The notes beneath the pieces are model-generated. The model was not told where the DNA came from, did not search any database, and saw only the letters and a list, made by a program, of their open reading frames with translations. From NCBI RefSeq assembly GCF_041199995.1, contig NZ_CP165646.1:1054001-1118000 (forward strand): a stretch of 64,000 nt of DNA. The letters are read 5' to 3'. Below, piece by piece: positions 1 to 8,350 of this stretch. The stretch's first letter is position 1, and each line of letters opens with the position of its first letter. The stretch comes from Leptotrichia sp. HSP-342 (lineage in GTDB: Bacteria > Fusobacteriota > Fusobacteriia > Fusobacteriales > Leptotrichiaceae). The translations under genes were made by a program, and so were the position numbers.

Positions 1-1
1 A

Positions 2-2389
2 AAAGATAATAGAAACTTTAACAGAGATGGAAATTTTCAATCAAGAGATGGCCGTGATAACCGAAGCTTCCAAAATAAAGACAATCAAGACAATAGGGAA
101 AATGGGGGGAAAAACTTCCAAAATAGGGACAATCGAAATAGAGAAGATAGAAACAAAGACGGATTTAGAAGAGAAGGAAGAGAAAACTTCAAAAGAGAAA
201 ATCGAAGCTTTAATAAAGACGGAAATAGCCAAGCAAGAGACAGTCGTGACAACAGGGGCTTCCAAAATAGAGATAGAGATAATCAAAGCGGTACAAGAAA
301 CTTTAGAGATAGACAGGAAAATAGAGGATTTTCTGATAAAGGCGGATTTAATAAGGACAGAGATGACTTTAGAAGAGAAAGCCGAAGTTTTTCTAATACT
401 AAAAAGGAGCCAGCATCTGAAATTCCTTCAGCAACAGTAGCTGAAAAAGGGAAAGCTGGTGGAAAAGGAAAAGGAAAATTTGAGAAGAAAAAATACGAAA
501 AAAATAGAAGAGACAGAGAACATCAAGAAAAAGAACTTCGTTCAGACTTTAGAAAAGATGACAAAAAGAAAAAGAAAAACAAGAAACAAGAAAAAGTTGT
601 TAAGGATGAAATTGTTAGAATTGAAGGAGAGAGCATAGGAATGATAACAATTGGAGAAGAGATTGTTATTAAAGATTTAGCTGAAAAATTAGGAATTAAT
701 GTTTCTGATATAATTAAAAAATTCTTTATGGAAGGAAAACTTCTTACTGCAAATGCAATTTTATCATTTGAAGAAGCCGAAGAAGTGGCTCTTGAATATG
801 AAGTAATTGTAGAAAAAGAAGTAGTTGAAGAAGTGAGTTATGGTGAAAAATACCAGCTTGAGCAGGAAGATACAGATGAAGAACTTGTAACAAGAGCACC
901 TGTTATTACAATAATGGGACACGTTGACCACGGTAAGACATCATTATTAGATGCACTTAGACACACAAATGTAATGGGTGATGAAGCTGGAGGAATCACA
1001 CAAAAAATAGGAGCTTATCAAGTAAACTGGAAAGGTCAAAGAATTACATTTATTGATACTCCAGGACATGAGGCGTTTACTGAAATGAGGGCAAGAGGAG
1101 CGAATATTACAGATATTTCGATTCTAATTGTAGCAGCTGATGATGGAGTAAAACCTCAAACTGTAGAGGCAATTTCTCATGCTAAGGAAGCAGGAGTTCC
1201 AATAATCGTTGCAATTAATAAAATTGATAAACCAGGTGCAGATCCTATGAAAGTCAGAACTGAATTGACTGAATATGGACTGATGTCACCTGAATGGGGA
1301 GGAACTACTGAATTTGTTGAAATTTCTGCAAAACAGAAAATTAATTTGGAAGAACTTCTTGAAACAATACTAATTACAGCGGAACTTGAAGAATTGAAGG
1401 CCAATCCAAATAAACGTCCTAAAGCGGTTGTAGTAGAGTCAAGACTGGATCCAAAAATGGGAGCAGTTGCCGATGTACTTGTGCAGGAAGGGACACTTAA
1501 AATTGGAGATGTGTTCGTAGCAGGGGAAGCTCATGGTAGAGTCCGTTCAATGCTTGATGACAGAGGTAAAAAAATAAGCAAATCTATTGTCTCACAGCCA
1601 GTTGAAATTACAGGATTTAACGTTGTGCCAAATGCAGGAGATATTTTGTATGGTGTAGAAAGTGATAAACAGGCTAAAAAAATTGTAGAAGACTTTATCA
1701 GAGAGAAAAAAGTAAATGAACAGAACAAGAAAAAACATATTTCACTAGAAAGTTTGTCTCAAGAATTAGAAGAACAAGAATTAAAAGAATTAAAATGTAT
1801 CATAAGAGCAGATTCAAAAGGATCTGTTGAAGCATTAAGGGAATCACTTGAAAAACTTAATACTGAAAAAGTTGTAATTAATATAATTCAAGGAAGTGCA
1901 GGAGCAGTAAGTGAGGGAGATGTAAAACTTGCAGAAGTATCAAATGCAATTATAATCGCATTTAATGTGCGTCCAACTACACCAGCCAGAATCATTGCTG
2001 AAAAAACTGGAGTAGAAATCAGAAATTACAACGTAATCTACCATGCAACTGAAGAAATTGAGAAAGCAATGAAAGGAATGCTTGATCCTGAATTCAAAGA
2101 AGTTTACTATGGAAGAATTGAAGTTAAACAAGTGTTTAAAGTATCAAATGTTGGAAATATCGCTGGAGCAATCGTTGTTGATGGAAAAGTTACAAAAGAC
2201 TCTAAAATTCGTGTAATTCGTGATGGAATTATTATTTTTAACGGTGAATTAGGTTCATTGAAGCGATTTAAAGATGATGTTAAGGAAGTTGTAATGGGAC
2301 AAGAATGTGGAATTGGTATCCAAGATTTTAATGATATTAAAGCTGGAGATATTATTGAATCGTACATTATGGAAGAAATCCCAAGATAA
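2..2389 (+). CDS. infB: Translation initiation factor IF-2 (5' end off the window)
   Basis: The GTPase that brings initiator fMet-tRNA to the 30S subunit and promotes subunit joining. The reading frame is open from base 2, so the gene enters from the left edge and 795 residues are visible. The first roughly 200 residues are low complexity, rich in Asn, Arg, Asp, Lys and Phe (repeated NRD, RDNR and FQNRD units), followed by a Lys-rich stretch; this is the variable N-terminal region of IF-2. The conserved part begins near base 641. The G1 motif GHVDHGKT is encoded at 917-940, with DTPGHE and NKID further on, then the IF2 C-terminal domains to the end. An internal ATG at 641 is not the start, because the frame continues upstream. 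rbfA follows after 22 bp, as is common for infB-rbfA operons. Identity is certain; only the true start is missing. Confidence 0.97.
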   Translation, partial: KDNRNFNRDGNFQSRDGRDNRSFQNKDNQDNRENGGKNFQNRDNRNREDRNKDGFRREGRENFKRENRSFNKDGNSQARDSRDNRGFQNRDRDNQSGTRNFRDRQENRGFSDKGGFNKDRDDFRRESRSFSNTKKEPASEIPSATVAEKGKAGGKGKGKFEKKKYEKNRRDREHQEKELRSDFRKDDKKKKKNKKQEKVVKDEIVRIEGESIGMITIGEEIVIKDLAEKLGINVSDIIKKFFMEGKLLTANAILSFEEAEEVALEYEVIVEKEVVEEVSYGEKYQLEQEDTDEELVTRAPVITIMGHVDHGKTSLLDALRHTNVMGDEAGGITQKIGAYQVNWKGQRITFIDTPGHEAFTEMRARGANITDISILIVAADDGVKPQTVEAISHAKEAGVPIIVAINKIDKPGADPMKVRTELTEYGLMSPEWGGTTEFVEISAKQKINLEELLETILITAELEELKANPNKRPKAVVVESRLDPKMGAVADVLVQEGTLKIGDVFVAGEAHGRVRSMLDDRGKKISKSIVSQPVEITGFNVVPNAGDILYGVESDKQAKKIVEDFIREKKVNEQNKKKHISLESLSQELEEQELKELKCIIRADSKGSVEALRESLEKLNTEKVVINIIQGSAGAVSEGDVKLAEVSNAIIIAFNVRPTTPARIIAEKTGVEIRNYNVIYHATEEIEKAMKGMLDPEFKEVYYGRIEVKQVFKVSNVGNIAGAIVVDGKVTKDSKIRVIRDGIIIFNGELGSLKRFKDDVKEVVMGQECGIGIQDFNDIKAGDIIESYIMEEIPR

Positions 2390-2411
2390 CGAATAGATAG
2401 GTGATAATTGT

Positions 2412-2780
2412 ATGAATGATAGAAGAAAAAGAGGACTGGAAAAGGAAATATCAAGAATTATCGGAATGACACTTTTAACAGAAATAAAAAATGACAAAAT
2501 AAAAAACCTTGTATCAATTCACAAGGTTGAGCTGACAAAAGATGGAAGATACCTTGATTTAACATTTTCGGTACTAGATTTGAAAGATAGGGTAAATAAA
2601 GAAAAAATCGCCGAAGATTTGAATAAGTTAAAAGGTTTTTTTAGAAAGAAAATAGGTTCACAGCTGTCGATAAGATTTGTTCCAGAAGTGAGAATTCATT
2701 TGGATGACAGCGTTGAATATGGAGTAAAAATTGCTTCGATATTGAACGAAATAAAAAAGGATGATCACAATATCGAGTAA
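2412..2780 (+). CDS. rbfA: Ribosome-binding factor A
   Basis: Small KH-fold factor that assists late 30S maturation and 16S 5'-end processing, and is needed for cold adaptation in other bacteria. The 122-residue length is typical. The N-terminal RRKRGLEKEISRII helix, the central KVELTKDGRYLDLTFSV strand region and the C-terminal FVPEVRIHLDDS segment are characteristic of RbfA. It lies 22 bp after infB and 75 bp before the likely recJ start, so the three are probably one transcript. The stretch just after its stop reads as plausible protein in another frame (see findings). Confidence 0.95.
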   Translation: MNDRRKRGLEKEISRIIGMTLLTEIKNDKIKNLVSIHKVELTKDGRYLDLTFSVLDLKDRVNKEKIAEDLNKLKGFFRKKIGSQLSIRFVPEVRIHLDDSVEYGVKIASILNEIKKDDHNIE

Positions 2781-2855
2781 CAGAAATACCGGGCTACTTT
2801 GAAAATCATGAGGCAGTCCTGCAACTATACAAAAAAGGAAGCGATTAATCTTGTA

Positions 2856-4553
2856 ATGAAATGGGAATTAAAAAGCTATAATGAAGATTATTTGACATCA
2901 AAAAGTTCTGAATTTGGTGAAAGCAGATTAATTTCAAGACTGCTTTTGAATCGAGGAATTGACACAAAGGAAAAAGTTTCTAAATTTTTAAATTCAGATA
3001 AAAAAGATATTCATAATCCATTTTTATTTGAAAATATGGAAAAAGTTGTAGAAAGAATAAAAAAAGCTGGGAAAAATAAAGAAAAAATTGTAATTTATGG
3101 AGATTATGACGTTGATGGTATATCTGGAGTAGCATATCTAGTAATAATGCTACGAAAGTTGGGACTTAATGTCGATTACTATATTCCAAATCGTGTTCAC
3201 GAAGGAATAGGTATAAATAAAAACCTTTTGAATTTTTTGAAAAAACGAGATGCAAAATTGTTTATAACAGTTGATATTTCAATAAATAACCATGAAGAGA
3301 TATTAATGTTAAAAAATAGTGGTATCGATATAATTATAACAGATCATCATAGGCAGATTGGAGTTCTGGAAGATAAGAATCAGGAAAAAGAAATGGGTAT
3401 TCTTACAATAAATCCAAAGACTAGTAAAACTTATCCAAATAAATCTCTGTCAGGTTCAGGAGTTGCCTTTAAACTTGCTGACGCTATTTATGAAAGATAT
3501 GGTGCAAATAAAAAAATACTGTATGACTATATGGATATTATAATGATTGGAACAGTTGCAGATGTAGTACCAATGACTGATGAAAACAGATTTATCATAA
3601 AAAAAGGACTAAATAATTTAAAAAAAACCAAAATAAAAGGTTTAAAGTATATTATTAACTATTTGAAGATAAATCCTAGAAATATAACAACCAGCGATAT
3701 TGGATTTTTCATTGCACCGATTTTCAATGCACTTGGAAGAATTGATAATTCAAAAAGTGTTGTAAACTTCTTTATTCAGGAAGATGACTTTAAACTTTTC
3801 TCGATTATTGAGGAAATGAAGCGTGCTAATAAAATCAGACGTTATTTGGAAAATGAGATTTATAATGAACTGGAAGAAAAAATACAGCGCCTAGAACGTC
3901 CAAAATATATTTTTATGAAAAGCAGAAAATGGCATTCTGGCGTAATTGGGGTAGTTTGCTCAAGAATCTCAATAAAATACAATATTCCAGTAATTCTTAT
4001 TTCAATAAAAAATGGATATGGAAAAGCATCATGCAGAAGTATCGAAGGAATTAACATTTTTGATATTTTAAAAAGTGTGTCAGATAAATTGGAGCGATTT
4101 GGAGGACATGACTTGGCGGCAGGATTTCTTGTTTCAGAAAAGTATTTAGGTGAAATCGAAAAACATCTGCGGCAAAGACTTGCAAGAAAAAATAGGGAAA
4201 ATGTTCAGAAAACTTTGTATGTTGACGCATGGTTGAACATTGAGTATTTAAACAAAAGAAAATTACATGAAATAAATAGGCTATCGCCTTTTGGGCTAGA
4301 TAATCAGGAACCGAACTTTATGGATTCAGATGTTAATTTTCTAAATTTAACGAGATTTGGGATAAATAATCGACATTTTAAAGGATTTGTCAGAAAAAAT
4401 AACCGTATTATTTCAGTAATTGGATATAATTTAGGACATAAATTGAAGGCAAATAATTTTTATAAGAAAAAATTTAAAATAGTTTATACTCCGATATTTA
4501 AGTCTGGACATTCAGATTTATTTATCGAATTGAAAATAAAGGATTTTAAATAA
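2856..4553 (+). CDS. recJ: Single-stranded-DNA-specific exonuclease RecJ
   Basis: 5'-3' single-strand exonuclease of the DHH phosphoesterase family, acting in recombination and mismatch repair. Metal-binding motifs are visible: DYDVDG at about residue 83, DHH at about residue 163, and the DHHA1-type GGHDLAAGF further on; an OB-fold-like C-terminus follows. I choose ATG at 2856 (565 aa, MKWELKSYN), which has an AAGGAA stretch about 15 bp upstream and matches the usual RecJ beginning. A longer in-frame start at 2799 would add 19 residues of unconvincing sequence. It sits downstream of rbfA, probably in the same operon. The family is clear; the exact start is less so. Confidence 0.92.
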   Translation: MKWELKSYNEDYLTSKSSEFGESRLISRLLLNRGIDTKEKVSKFLNSDKKDIHNPFLFENMEKVVERIKKAGKNKEKIVIYGDYDVDGISGVAYLVIMLRKLGLNVDYYIPNRVHEGIGINKNLLNFLKKRDAKLFITVDISINNHEEILMLKNSGIDIIITDHHRQIGVLEDKNQEKEMGILTINPKTSKTYPNKSLSGSGVAFKLADAIYERYGANKKILYDYMDIIMIGTVADVVPMTDENRFIIKKGLNNLKKTKIKGLKYIINYLKINPRNITTSDIGFFIAPIFNALGRIDNSKSVVNFFIQEDDFKLFSIIEEMKRANKIRRYLENEIYNELEEKIQRLERPKYIFMKSRKWHSGVIGVVCSRISIKYNIPVILISIKNGYGKASCRSIEGINIFDILKSVSDKLERFGGHDLAAGFLVSEKYLGEIEKHLRQRLARKNRENVQKTLYVDAWLNIEYLNKRKLHEINRLSPFGLDNQEPNFMDSDVNFLNLTRFGINNRHFKGFVRKNNRIISVIGYNLGHKLKANNFYKKKFKIVYTPIFKSGHSDLFIELKIKDFK

Positions 4554-4610
4554 AAATAAATTAATTAAAAAAATTATATATAATAAAAAAAATTAGGAGG
4601 AATTAAAAAG

Positions 4611-5897
4611 ATGGCAGTAAAAAAATTAAATGAATCAACTTACGAAGTATCAGCAGTTAGAGAAGGAGAAGAGTTAAAACACTTAAAAGAGCATGTTTTA
4701 GTACATTTTAAAGATGCAAAAGTTGATGGATTCCGTCCAGGACATGTACCTGCAAAAGTGATTGAAGAAAAATTCAAGAAAGAAATTGAAGGAGAAATAT
4801 TAAACCACATTATTTCTGATGAATACAGAAAAGCAGTTGCAGAAAATGAATTAAAACCAATTGCTGATATTAAACTTGAAAAATATGAGCTTAATGATGA
4901 CAAAGTTGAAGTAGTATTTACAATACCTGTATTGCCTGCATTCGAATTGGGACAATATAAAGGTGTGGAAGTAGAAAAGGAAAAAGTAGAAATTACTGAT
5001 GAAAAAGTAAACGAAGAAATCGAAAGATTAAGAGAAAATGCTGCAAAATTAAAAGAAGTTGCAGAAAATGAAGAAGCTAAAAATGATGACGTTGTAAATA
5101 TCAACTTTGAAGGATTTATAGATGGTAAAGCATTTGATGGAGGAAAAGCTGAAGGATATGACTTGACATTAGGTTCTCACAGCTTTATTGACACTTTCGA
5201 AAATCAAATCGTAGGACATAAAAAAGGTGATGAATTTGACGTAAATGTTACATTCCCTGAAGAATATCACGCTGAAAGCCTAAAAGGAAAACCAGCTTTA
5301 TTCAAAGTAAAAGTAAACTCAATCAAGAGAAAAGAAGAAGCTGAATTAAATGATGATTTAGCAAAAGAATTAGGATTTGATTCTGTTGAAGATATGACAG
5401 CTAAAACTAGAGAAAATATTACAAAAAGAGAAGAAGCAAAAGCTGAAAATGAATTTAAGAACAAAGTTATAGATGCTGTAGTAAGTGGAACAGAAGTTGA
5501 AGTTCCAGAAGCATTAGTTCAAAGAGAAATTGAATATCAAATCAACAGATTTGCACAACAATTGCAAATGCAAGGAATTAATCTTAACCAATACTTCCAA
5601 ATGACTGGACAAACAATGGAAGCAATGAGAGAAAGCTCAAAAGAAAATGCTGAAAAAGCAGTAAAAACAGAATTAGTACTAGCTGAAATCGCAAAAGCTG
5701 AAGGAATTAAAGCAACTGATGAAGAAGTATCAAAAGAAATCGAAACATTGGCTGGAATGTATGGACTTGAAAAAGATGCATTAATTGCTGATGTAAGAAA
5801 AAATGGAAATTATGAAAGATTCATTGATGAAACAAACTATAGATTAGTAAATCAAAAAACAATTGATTTATTAGTAAAAGAAGCAAAAGTTAAATAG
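4611..5897 (+). CDS. tig: Trigger factor, ribosome-associated chaperone and PPIase
   Basis: First chaperone met by nascent chains at the ribosome exit tunnel. The 428-residue length is normal. Three domains can be followed: the N-terminal ribosome-binding domain with the signature loop GFRPGHVP (canonical GFRxGKxP, here with His in place of Lys), the FKBP-type PPIase domain around residues 155-240 (DVVNINFEGFIDG, FPEEYHAE), and the long helical C-terminal arms. A strong AGGAGG site lies 10 bp before the ATG. It is followed by a terminator-like hairpin and then clpP, clpX and lon, a common tig-clp-lon protein quality cluster. Confidence 0.97.
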   Translation: MAVKKLNESTYEVSAVREGEELKHLKEHVLVHFKDAKVDGFRPGHVPAKVIEEKFKKEIEGEILNHIISDEYRKAVAENELKPIADIKLEKYELNDDKVEVVFTIPVLPAFELGQYKGVEVEKEKVEITDEKVNEEIERLRENAAKLKEVAENEEAKNDDVVNINFEGFIDGKAFDGGKAEGYDLTLGSHSFIDTFENQIVGHKKGDEFDVNVTFPEEYHAESLKGKPALFKVKVNSIKRKEEAELNDDLAKELGFDSVEDMTAKTRENITKREEAKAENEFKNKVIDAVVSGTEVEVPEALVQREIEYQINRFAQQLQMQGINLNQYFQMTGQTMEAMRESSKENAEKAVKTELVLAEIAKAEGIKATDEEVSKEIETLAGMYGLEKDALIADVRKNGNYERFIDETNYRLVNQKTIDLLVKEAKVK

Positions 5898-5942
5898 TAA
5901 TTTTGAGAAAATTGTTAAATAAAAAGAATATTTTGATTTTAG

Positions 5943-5985
5943 AAGAATTTTGTGATAAAATAGTTTATTGCGAAATTCTTTTTTC
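5943..5985 (+). terminator. Probable intrinsic terminator after tig
   Basis: Stem AAGAATTT (5943-5950) pairs with AAATTCTT (5973-5980) and is followed by a run of T. It lies between tig and clpP. The loop is 22 nt and the stem is A+T rich, so strength is uncertain. Confidence 0.55.
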
Positions 5986-6078
5986 TCTATATTTAAATTG
6001 TAAAATGTTAAAACAATTTTGTAATAATGAGAGAAAATAAAAAATGAAAGAAAATTGACAGAAATAGGAGGAAATAAT

Positions 6079-6654
6079 ATGTCAGCATATAGTCCAGTAG
6101 TTATTGAAAATGATGGGCGTGGGGAAAGAAGCTACGATATTTATTCAAGACTTTTAAAGGATAGAATAATTTTTGTAAGTGGAGAAGTTGAAGATGGAAT
6201 GGCAAATGCGATTGTCGCTCAATTATTATTTTTAGATGCACAGGATAATGAAAAAGATATAGTTATGTATATAAACAGTCCAGGAGGAGTAATTACCGCC
6301 GGGCTTGCGATTTACGACACAATGCGGCACATAAAAAGCGATGTTTCTACAGTATGTGTAGGACAGGCAGCAAGTATGGGAGCATTATTATTGGCGGCTG
6401 GAGCAAAAGGTAAAAGATACTCGTTGCCAAACTCAAGAATCATGATTCATCAGCCACTGGGCGGAGCAAGAGGTCAAGCAACAGACATTCAGATTCAGGC
6501 AAAAGAAATTGAAAGAATGAAGGAAATTACAAGCAAAATTTTATCAGAAGCAACTGGAAAATCAGTAGAAGAAATCTATGCAGATACTGAAAGAGACAAC
6601 TTTATGTCACCAGAAGAAGCTGTAAATTACGGATTAATTGATAAAATTTTATAA
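6079..6654 (+). CDS. clpP: ATP-dependent Clp protease proteolytic subunit
   Basis: Serine peptidase that forms the 14-subunit proteolytic chamber and works with ClpX, encoded just downstream. The catalytic triad is recognisable: Ser99 in GQAASMGA, His124 in MIHQPLGG, and Asp173 in ERDNFMSP. I place the start at ATG 6079 (191 aa), which has AGGAGG 7 bp upstream; an earlier in-frame ATG-like start at 6055 has no ribosome site and adds eight unlikely residues. The length and motifs match standard ClpP. Confidence 0.96.
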   Translation: MSAYSPVVIENDGRGERSYDIYSRLLKDRIIFVSGEVEDGMANAIVAQLLFLDAQDNEKDIVMYINSPGGVITAGLAIYDTMRHIKSDVSTVCVGQAASMGALLLAAGAKGKRYSLPNSRIMIHQPLGGARGQATDIQIQAKEIERMKEITSKILSEATGKSVEEIYADTERDNFMSPEEAVNYGLIDKIL

Positions 6655-6990
6655 AAACTTTATTTAAAATATATTTTTAAAATTATAGAAAATTTTATTT
6701 ATGATAGTTTCATTTTTAATTATCTAAACCTTTATTTAATTAAAATAAGTATTAAGCAAAATTTCGTTAAAAGAAAAATAGCTGTCTGAGCTTTTAAAAT
6801 AAATTTTAAATTGATATAAAATTATTTGTGTTGAAATAATTTATATTTAAAAGTGAGTTAAGCGGGAGTACAGAGGTATGGCGTTTGATACCTCTGCGTT
6901 AAAAAAATAATAAGTAAAATAATAAAATAGAAATTAATAATAAAAATATATAAATAAGAATTATATAAAGAAAAAACGAGGTGAAAAATA
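6655..6990 (+). repeat. Gene-free stretch with a conserved-loop hairpin at 6871-6896
   Basis: This 336-bp gap between clpP and clpX is A+T rich and holds no gene. Its one striking element is a perfect 9-bp stem, CAGAGGTAT (6871-6879) with ATACCTCTG (6888-6896), closing the loop GGCGTTTG, followed by CGTTAAAAAA. The same loop and the same 3' tail occur at 50,634-50,660 with a different but fully paired stem. I suspect the right-end hairpin of a lost IS200/IS605-type element; a terminator for clpP is the alternative, since the T run on the top strand is absent. Confidence 0.5.
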
Positions 6991-8220
6991 TTGGCAAATA
7001 AGAAAAAAAATTACTGTTCATTCTGTGGCAGGGAAGAGCATGAAGTGGAACGGTTAATACAGAGTCCTGAAGAGGATGATGTGTTTATTTGTAATGAATG
7101 TATAGAAGACAGTGCTGAATTACTGGACAGTTTTAGGGAATATGACGAAAATGAACATAACAGGGAAATTACACTGTTAAAGCCTAAAGAAATAAAGGCA
7201 AAACTTGACGAATATATTATCGGACAGGAACAACCTAAAAAGGTATTATCTGTGGCGGTTTATAATCATTTTAAGAGAATAATGCACAAACAGAAAAATG
7301 TAGATAATGATGTGGAGCTTCAAAAATCAAATGTACTGCTAGTAGGACCTACTGGAAGCGGAAAAACCTTGCTTGCACAGACACTAGCGAAAACATTGAA
7401 TGTGCCTTTGGCGATTGCAGATGCAACGACATTGACAGAAGCTGGATATGTCGGGGATGATGTCGAGAATGTACTTTTAAAACTGATAAAAGCGGCTGAT
7501 TATGATATTGAAGCAGCAGAGCATGGAATAATTTATATTGATGAAATTGATAAAATCGCTAGAAAATCGGAAAATATGTCAATTACAAGGGATGTTTCTG
7601 GAGAAGGAGTACAGCAGGCGTTACTTAAGATTATTGAAGGGACTGTTGCGAGTGTGCCTCCACAAGGTGGAAGAAAGCATCCAAATCAGGAAATGATTGA
7701 AATTAATACAAAGGATATTTTATTTATCGTTGGCGGAGCATTTGAAGGACTGGAAGCGAAAGTTAAGGATAGAGTTAATGAAAAAAGAGTTGGATTTGGG
7801 CTTGAAACAAAAAATACAAAACTTGATGACTTGACTTTATTTGAAAATGTATTGCCTGAAGATTTAATAAAATTTGGACTGATTCCTGAATTAATTGGGC
7901 GGTTACCAGTAATCACAGCACTTCATGGACTTGATGAAGAGGCTATGATTAAGATACTAACAGAGCCTAAAAATTCGCTTGTTAAGCAATATAAAAAATA
8001 TTTTGAGATGGAAAATGTTGATTTGGAATTTGATAAGGATGCGATTATTGAAATTGCACAGTTGGCACTTAAAAGAAAAATTGGGGCGAGGGGGCTTCGT
8101 TCAATTATTGAAAGTGTTATGACAGATTTAATGTATGAAATTCCATCGAAGGAAAATGTTAAGAAAGTGATAATTACAAAAGAAGCGGTTACAGATAAAG
8201 AAAAAGTGATTATAGAGTAA
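6991..8220 (+). CDS. clpX: ATP-dependent Clp protease ATP-binding subunit ClpX
   Basis: AAA+ unfoldase that feeds substrates to ClpP. The N-terminal zinc-binding domain has two Cys pairs (YCSFCG and FICNEC). Walker A is GPTGSGKT and Walker B IIYIDEID; sensor and C-terminal domains follow, and 409 residues is normal. The start codon is TTG at 6991, preceded at 7 bp by GAGGTG; no better ATG is available and the protein begins correctly with the zinc finger. The gene lies between clpP and lon. Confidence 0.96.
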   Translation: MANKKKNYCSFCGREEHEVERLIQSPEEDDVFICNECIEDSAELLDSFREYDENEHNREITLLKPKEIKAKLDEYIIGQEQPKKVLSVAVYNHFKRIMHKQKNVDNDVELQKSNVLLVGPTGSGKTLLAQTLAKTLNVPLAIADATTLTEAGYVGDDVENVLLKLIKAADYDIEAAEHGIIYIDEIDKIARKSENMSITRDVSGEGVQQALLKIIEGTVASVPPQGGRKHPNQEMIEINTKDILFIVGGAFEGLEAKVKDRVNEKRVGFGLETKNTKLDDLTLFENVLPEDLIKFGLIPELIGRLPVITALHGLDEEAMIKILTEPKNSLVKQYKKYFEMENVDLEFDKDAIIEIAQLALKRKIGARGLRSIIESVMTDLMYEIPSKENVKKVIITKEAVTDKEKVIIE

Positions 8221-8350
8221 TCGAGATTTAAAATTATTTATAATAAACTTGAAAATTATTAAATAATAATAGAATTTTATTTCTTAAATCTGATTTTAAA
8301 GTAGTTTTATTGTATTAAAGAGCAGATTTTAAAGTATGAAAGGAGAAATT

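Noticed and set aside
27..440. Plus-strand open frame of 137 codons at the left edge
   Set aside because: It is a shadow of infB, whose own frame is open from base 2 and encodes the expected Asn/Arg/Asp-rich N-terminal region.
2799..2855. Upstream extension of recJ
   Set aside because: The added residues do not look like RecJ and there is no ribosome site; ATG 2856 gives the normal beginning.
4640..5104. Long antisense frame opposite tig
   Set aside because: It mirrors the codon pattern of a highly expressed gene and has no start signals.
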